From NCBI GenBank assembly GCA_015075365.1, contig JABTUN010000002.1, positions 248,001-312,000 of the forward strand: 64,000 bases of DNA. Reading direction: 5' to 3'. The notes beneath the pieces were generated by a model, which did not search any database, had not been told where the DNA came from, and was given only the letters and a program-made list of their open reading frames with translations. The stretch's first letter is position 1, and the number at the start of each line of letters is the position of its first letter. The DNA comes from Verrucomicrobiaceae bacterium (GTDB taxonomy: Bacteria; Verrucomicrobiota; Verrucomicrobiia; Verrucomicrobiales; Verrucomicrobiaceae). Shown in pieces: positions 59,917 to 64,000 of the stretch. Made by a program: the position numbers and the translations under genes.

Positions 59917-60273
59917 TTGAATTCTCACGAGATTCAGGAAGTAGCTTCCGGTGACGGCGTGGCCAATGAAGACCGCCTCGGGCTGGATGTGATCTACGTG
60001 CAGGCCAAGCGCTGGAAAGGCGACGTGGGTGTGGGTCCGCTCCGCGAGTTCGTCGGCTCCCTCTCCGAGCACAAGGCGCACAAAGGCGTGTTCATCACCA
60101 CCAGCGACTTTGCACCCGGTGCCCGCGAGTTCATCAACCAAGTCAGCCACAAGATCGTCCTCATCAACGGCCAGCGCCTCGCGGAACTCATGATCGACTA
60201 CGGCGTCGGCGTCTCCACCCGGGAGACCTACGTCCTCAAGCGGGCGGATGAAGATTACTTCGCGGAAGGATGA
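59917..60273 (+). pseudogene. C-terminal remnant of an Mrr-type restriction endonuclease
   Basis: 118 codons. EDRLGLDVIYVQAKRWKGD followed by LREFVGSLSEHKAHKGVFIT and TSDFAPGAREFI, then KIVLINGQRLAELMIDYGVGVS and a YVLKRADEDYFAEG end, are the last two thirds of the Mrr catalytic domain, with the QAK nuclease motif intact. The N-terminal winged-helix DNA-binding half and the Gly-rich Asp-bearing segment before EDRLGL are lost or deleted (SGDGVAN remains). Mrr cuts modified DNA; this remnant lacks DNA recognition and is probably inactive. Confidence 0.8.
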
Positions 60274-60542
60274 AATTTGTGACGGGAGCTTTTTCGGGAG
60301 CCGCTTTCGAAGAAAAACGGCATGGGAAATGACGTCAGGCTGCAATGATCCGGCAAACCACCTTCCCTTTTCAAAACAACCCGGCGCTGCGCAACCGCCG
60401 GGCGAGCGCCTGCTGGCGCGTTCCCATGGCATCGCGTTGGCGGCGGTTCATCGTCAGCGGCATCAGCTCCAGATGGGCGATGGTCTTGTCCAGTGTGGGA
60501 GCGACGGCGAAGGGGATGTCCGCGCTCCCGTCCGTGCCTTTT

Positions 60543-60740
60543 TCGTCCTTTTTTCTCTCTTTCGGCCAACCCAGGGCGAACATTCAACGTCGAACGTCCA
60601 ACGCAGAACGTCCAACGATGGAGCGGGCTCAAGCCCGAACGACGAACGCGCTGCGCGCCCCTTGGATTCGCTCGTGCCTCACACGTCTCGTCGGACGCGG
60701 CGCAGCGCGTCCCTACCGACCTCTCACGTCTCACTTCTAA
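60543..60740. repeat. Intergenic direct repeat, copy 1
   Basis: It begins with a TCCTTTTTTCTCTCTTTCGG-like stretch and ends near the CTCACGTCTCAC block. It holds GGATTCGCTCGTGCCTCACA and a hairpin, GGACGCG-6 nt-CGCGTCC (60693-60712), matched almost exactly in copy 2. It also contains the 12-mer GAACGTCCAACG twice (60592-60603, 60606-60617). Confidence 0.78.
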
Positions 60741-60780
60741 CTTCAGCCCCTCCGCCCTCCGCTCTCTGCTCACTGCTCTC

Positions 60781-60950
60781 TTTTGTCCTTTTTCCTCTCT
60801 TTCGGCCAACTTGCCCAGAGCCGCCTCCAGGCGGGACTACGAACGCGTTGCGCGCACCTTGGATTCGCTCGTGCCTCACACGTCTCGTCGGACGCGGCGC
60901 AGCGCGTCCCTACCCACCCCTCACGTCTCACGTCTGACTTCTGACCTCCA
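60781..60950. repeat. Intergenic direct repeat, copy 2
   Basis: The same layout as copy 1: a pyrimidine stretch with CTCTTTCGGCCAAC, then GGATTCGCTCGTGCCTCACA and the hairpin GGACGCG-6 nt-CGCGTCC (60890-60909). The identity is strongest over about 80 bp around the hairpin. A more diverged relative lies at 56370-56420. Confidence 0.78.
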
Positions 60951-60998
60951 CAATCGAACGACTTGCATCCTGCCGAAACCTCCCCTGCCAGATGCGAC

Positions 60999-63176
60999 CT
61001 ACTGGACGAAAAGGAACTGTGATCCGGTGATGAGCGCGTGCGTGACATCGGCGACAGCCTTGTCGCCACGCTCGCGGGCGACGCTGTCGAGCACACTTTT
61101 TTCATCGGCGCTGGGTTTGCGACCGAGCAGAGCAAGGTACAGGGTTTCGAGCTTCGCGGGCGTGTTCGGAGCTTTTTCGAGGTCTTGATTGAGCTTTGAA
61201 GCCGGGCTGCTGAGGATGTCGGTCACCGGGCCGTTGAGTAGTGTGAGCGCCTGCGGCACAGAGGCGTCGTCGCTGGCGTTTTGAATCTGCTCGCGGTCGC
61301 TCTGACCAAAGGTGCGCAGGAAGCTGCCGGGGCGCGCCGGACTGGGCTGCTCGGAGGCACGGGTGGCGAGGCTCACATCCCTGTTGCCGGCACCTTTTTG
61401 GTAGTTCTTCATGAATTCTTTCCGCTGTTCCTTGGTCATGCTGGCGAGCTGCTTGGGATCAATCTGCGGGCGCTTCGTTTTCTCCGGCTGCTTGGCATTG
61501 TAGCCCTGGCGCAGCTCCGCGGCGCGTTCCTCGCCGAGAAGAGCGACGAGAAAGTCACGCTCGGTCGATTTGCGAAGCTGCTGGGCCTGACGGGCGAGTT
61601 CTCTGGACTTGGCGGTCACGTCCTCGCCTTTGGCCTTCGCGGCTTCGAGCTGCGCCTTCATCTCGTCGAGCTTCTTTTGGTTTTCGGCGAGCTTCCCGGC
61701 GTTGGCGCGGGCGATTTCGACCAAGCCGGCCGCGCCCTTCGCTTTGATGGTGTTCAGGAACATCGCCAGATCGTCGAGATACTGGTGCAGGCGGGTGTTT
61801 TCCTCGTCCACAGCATCGTCCACGTTGCCCTTGCTCAGCGTGACCAGCGAATCCCAGATCTGCTCCGCGCTCATGCGGCGCAGGATGGGGCCGGTGAAGT
61901 GATACGTTTCGCCGAGCGGTACTTCGTTCGTCGTGGCGGCGCGCTGATAGGTGTCGGTGTTGTAGAGGACGCGGAGGAAGGATTTGAGCGAGTATTGCTT
62001 CTCGATCATGAGCTGCGAAAGGTAATCCATCAGCGCGGGATTGGTGGCGACGGTGCTGTCGGTCATTTCATCGACCGGTTCGATCAAACCGATGCCGAAG
62101 GCCTTTTTCCACATGCGGTTGGCGATCACGGTGGTGAAACGCGGGTTTTGCGGGTCGGTCATCCAGTCAGCAAAGGACTGGAGGGTGGTCTGGCCTTCCT
62201 TCTGAACCGCCTCGTGACCGAACATGGCCTTCGCCGTGACCTTTTCGCCAGGCTTGCCATCGCTGTACTGGTAATCGTGCGGCAGCGTGGGCAGCTTGCC
62301 CTCCTGCCATTGGGCGCTGGTGTAGCGCAGCGGCTTCATCACGTCCTGCATGGCCTGTTTGACCTTCTGCATGTCCTCGCGGCTCACTTCGGCCGTCTCG
62401 GTCTTGGCGGGGCTTTTTTGCTCCGCCTGCATCTTCTTGATGTACTCCCGGCGCTCCTTCGGGTCCATGTTCGCGAGCAGCTTCTTGTCGAGTTGCTGCT
62501 TCGGCTTCTCGGGTTTGGTTTCAAAACCGCGGCTGCGGGTGTCCATGCCATTGGTGAAGGCGGCCATATGGTAATAGTCCATCTGCGTCCATTTATCGAA
62601 CGGATGGTTGTGGCACTGCGCGCAGACGATGCTGGTGCCGAGGAAGACCTGCACGGTATAGGCGAGGTGGTCGAGCTTGTTCTCATCGCGCTGCCAGAAG
62701 CCGATGCTGCCGCTGTCCCACACGCCGCCCTCGGTGGTGAGGAGATTGCGCACCATCTGGTCGTAAGGCGTGTTGGCCTTGATCTGCTTCTTGAGCCACT
62801 CTTCGTAGGCTTCGGCGGTGAGACGGCCCTTCACGTTGTCGGAGAGGCGCAGGATGTCCGCCCAGTAGTTGAACATGTGGCTGGTGTGGCCGTCGGAGGC
62901 GAGCAGCGTGTCGATCAGCTTCATGCGCTTCTGCGGGTCGCTGGACTTCACGTAAGCCTGCACTTCTTCGAGCGTCGGGATGCGGCCCGCGATGTCGAGA
63001 TAGAGGCGGCGCACCAGGACCTCATCACTGGCGGGTGGATTCGGCTTCACGCCGGCCTTTTCCCAGCCTTTGGCGAGGAGTTCGTCGATTTTCTGGCTTT
63101 CAGCCAATGGTGCAGCCGGGAGGGAGGCGAGACCGAGGGCAAAGACCAGCACGGAGGAGAAACGAAGCGCGTTCAT
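60999..63176 (-). CDS. DUF1549/DUF1553 protein (second copy)
   Basis: 725 residues with signal peptide RFSSVLVFALGLASLPAAP. DUF1549 (about 45-230) has VLVRRLYLDIAGRIPTLEEV and a haem-type CAQCH near residue 187 (CAQCHNHPFDKWTQ). A Lys/Gln/Glu-rich linker of about 60 residues follows (about 235-285), then DUF1553 (about 330-720) with TTVIANRMWKKAFGIGLIEP and LRVLYNTDTYQRA; a second charged linker (about 490-590) splits it. The C-terminus ends ALITGSQFLFVQ, complete for the family. Its expected partner, a DUF1501 gene directly downstream, is found only beyond the island at 49233. Confidence 0.9.
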   Translation of the reverse strand: MNALRFSSVLVFALGLASLPAAPLAESQKIDELLAKGWEKAGVKPNPPASDEVLVRRLYLDIAGRIPTLEEVQAYVKSSDPQKRMKLIDTLLASDGHTSHMFNYWADILRLSDNVKGRLTAEAYEEWLKKQIKANTPYDQMVRNLLTTEGGVWDSGSIGFWQRDENKLDHLAYTVQVFLGTSIVCAQCHNHPFDKWTQMDYYHMAAFTNGMDTRSRGFETKPEKPKQQLDKKLLANMDPKERREYIKKMQAEQKSPAKTETAEVSREDMQKVKQAMQDVMKPLRYTSAQWQEGKLPTLPHDYQYSDGKPGEKVTAKAMFGHEAVQKEGQTTLQSFADWMTDPQNPRFTTVIANRMWKKAFGIGLIEPVDEMTDSTVATNPALMDYLSQLMIEKQYSLKSFLRVLYNTDTYQRAATTNEVPLGETYHFTGPILRRMSAEQIWDSLVTLSKGNVDDAVDEENTRLHQYLDDLAMFLNTIKAKGAAGLVEIARANAGKLAENQKKLDEMKAQLEAAKAKGEDVTAKSRELARQAQQLRKSTERDFLVALLGEERAAELRQGYNAKQPEKTKRPQIDPKQLASMTKEQRKEFMKNYQKGAGNRDVSLATRASEQPSPARPGSFLRTFGQSDREQIQNASDDASVPQALTLLNGPVTDILSSPASKLNQDLEKAPNTPAKLETLYLALLGRKPSADEKSVLDSVARERGDKAVADVTHALITGSQFLFVQ

Positions 63177-63351
63177 AGTGGCGGGAGGGGGCTTTCAGCC
63201 GCCAAAACGCAAGGGCAGCATCATTCTTGCCTCAAATATGAGGCCCTGGGCCTCGCGATGTTTTGTGGTCGTCCGCTGCCCCCCGGTTGGAACGCTTTGA
63301 TGGGATTTCGGACTGGATGAGACCGGCATCCCGGCTAATCACGCCCGCATC

Positions 63352-64000
63352 ATGAGCACGATCACAAAGTCCGGCTTTTTGCAGTTCAAGAACACGGGAA
63401 ACCCGGCGGAGGTGCTGGGGGTGGCGGACCGCGAGGTGCCCGCGCCGAAGGGCCATGAGGTACGCGTCCGCGTGCGCTACGCGCCGGTGAACCCGGCGGA
63501 CCTGAACTTCATGGAGGGCACCTACGGACGCGCCGCCACGCCGCCATGCATCCCCGGCCACGAGGCCTGTGGCGAGGTGGATGCCGTGGGACCGGACGTG
63601 CAGTCGCTGGCGCCAGGGGATGTGGTGATACCGCTGCTGGGCACCGGTTGCTGGGCGCAGCACCTCACCGCGCCGGAGCATGCGTTTGCCAAGGTGCCAT
63701 CCCGCATTGATCCGGCGCAGGCGAGCATGCTGCGCGTGAATCCGGTGACGGCCTGGGTGATGCTGAAGGAGTTCGTGGACCTGCCGGAAGGCGCGTGGGT
63801 GGTGCAAAACGCGGCGAACTCCGGCGTGGGCCGCGCCTTGATCCAGATCGCCCGGCGTTTCGGCCTGAGGACGCTGAATTTCGTCCGGCGCGCGGAACTG
63901 GCGGACGAATTGAAGGCCCTGGGGGCGGATGAGGTCATCCTCGACACGGACGAAGGCGTGGCGCAGGCCAGGGCGATCCTCGGCAAGGCTCCCGTGAAGC
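63352..64000 (+). CDS. Mitochondrial-type enoyl-[ACP]/CoA reductase (MECR-like MDR), cut by window end
   Basis: 216 codons from the ATG at 63352, open to the window edge. It is an MDR-superfamily (zinc-free) NADPH reductase: RYAPVNPADLNFMEGTYG, IPGHEACGEVDAVGPDV, and the nucleotide-binding VVQNAANSGVGRALIQIARR with LRTLNFVRR match the MECR/ETR1 group that reduces trans-2-enoyl thioesters at the end of fatty-acid elongation. The conserved Tyr in PVNPADLN...EGTYG is present. The gene is divergent from the DUF1549/1553 gene and outside the island. Confidence 0.88.
   Translation, partial: MSTITKSGFLQFKNTGNPAEVLGVADREVPAPKGHEVRVRVRYAPVNPADLNFMEGTYGRAATPPCIPGHEACGEVDAVGPDVQSLAPGDVVIPLLGTGCWAQHLTAPEHAFAKVPSRIDPAQASMLRVNPVTAWVMLKEFVDLPEGAWVVQNAANSGVGRALIQIARRFGLRTLNFVRRAELADELKALGADEVILDTDEGVAQARAILGKAPVK

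Larger units (their letters stand above)
60274..60998. other. Gene-free right border of the island with duplicated intergenic repeats
   Basis: No credible gene. The stretch is filled by two copies of an intergenic repeat (listed separately) and, before them, by decayed-looking DNA after the Mrr remnant. It ends directly at the stop of the DUF1549/1553 gene. Confidence 0.6.

Overview
The window looks like a chromosomal segment of a verrucomicrobial bacterium (Verrucomicrobiota, most like Prosthecobacter/Verrucomicrobium). This is inferred from gene content, not from a marker phylogeny. The pointers are DUF1549/DUF1553 plus DUF1501 gene pairs, Tat-exported Gfo/Idh/MocA oxidoreductase and amidohydrolase, a eukaryotic-type HisA, a small SWIB-domain protein, a stand-alone EboE-like protein, a one-piece tmRNA whose tag ends NSNELALAA, and high GC throughout the core.

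Layout. 0-4.9 kb (mostly minus strand): the start of a sugar ABC ATPase, two tandem GspE/PilB-type secretion/pilus ATPases and a membrane-anchored coiled-coil protein. 5-7.6 kb: an oxidoreductase and two small genes, one a GreA C-terminal-domain-only protein. 7.6-10.4 kb: a potABC polyamine-type ABC operon without potD. 10.5-13.7 kb: an intact DUF1549/1553-DUF1501 pair. 13.7-23.7 kb: a lipoprotein, a SufR-like regulator, EboE, a ThiF-like E1 protein, hisA, a FAH-family hydrolase, a LON-domain protein, an epimerase, an aldo/keto reductase, ssrA and two amidohydrolases. 23.7-50.5 kb: a two-domain sialidase-like protein, a lactonase, CDF transporter-birA-M48 protease, pssA with a fused MFS/spermidine-synthase protein, cyclophilin, an aminotransferase, SWIB, a nucleoside transporter, a glutamine-rich protein with MoxR, pyruvate kinase, a TPR/peptidase-MA protein and a second DUF1501. 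61.0-63.2 kb: a second DUF1549/1553 gene. 63.35 kb to the end: an MECR-like enoyl reductase, cut by the window.

The most unusual region is 50.6-61.0 kb, an accessory island of partly lower GC. It lies exactly between a DUF1549/1553 gene and a DUF1501 gene that have the same order and strand as the intact pair at 10.5 kb, so it appears to have split an operon. Its left half is an array of five SUKH/SMI1-like putative immunity genes (types A, B and C), punctuated by seven copies of an 11-bp near-palindrome (ATGCCWGGCAT). Read in the gene sense, every copy encodes (K/M)PGM(N). In four cases the frame runs on from that motif through a short peptide tail of 38-51 residues that ends at, or just before, the start codon of the next immunity gene. 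The two type-C tails are homologous at protein level. I interpret this as an array of orphan polymorphic-toxin C-terminal tails with their immunity genes, joined at a shared MPGMN(G) entry motif. The parent toxin is not in the window.

The right half of the island holds an XRE-like gene with a 21-bp minisatellite, a methyltransferase of the type ISP/IIL restriction family split into N- and C-terminal parts around a lower-GC zinc-ribbon/HEPN-like gene with ATGA overlaps at both joints, a REP-like inverted pair inserted in frame in the methyltransferase remnant, a secreted unknown, an Mrr remnant, and duplicated intergenic repeats.
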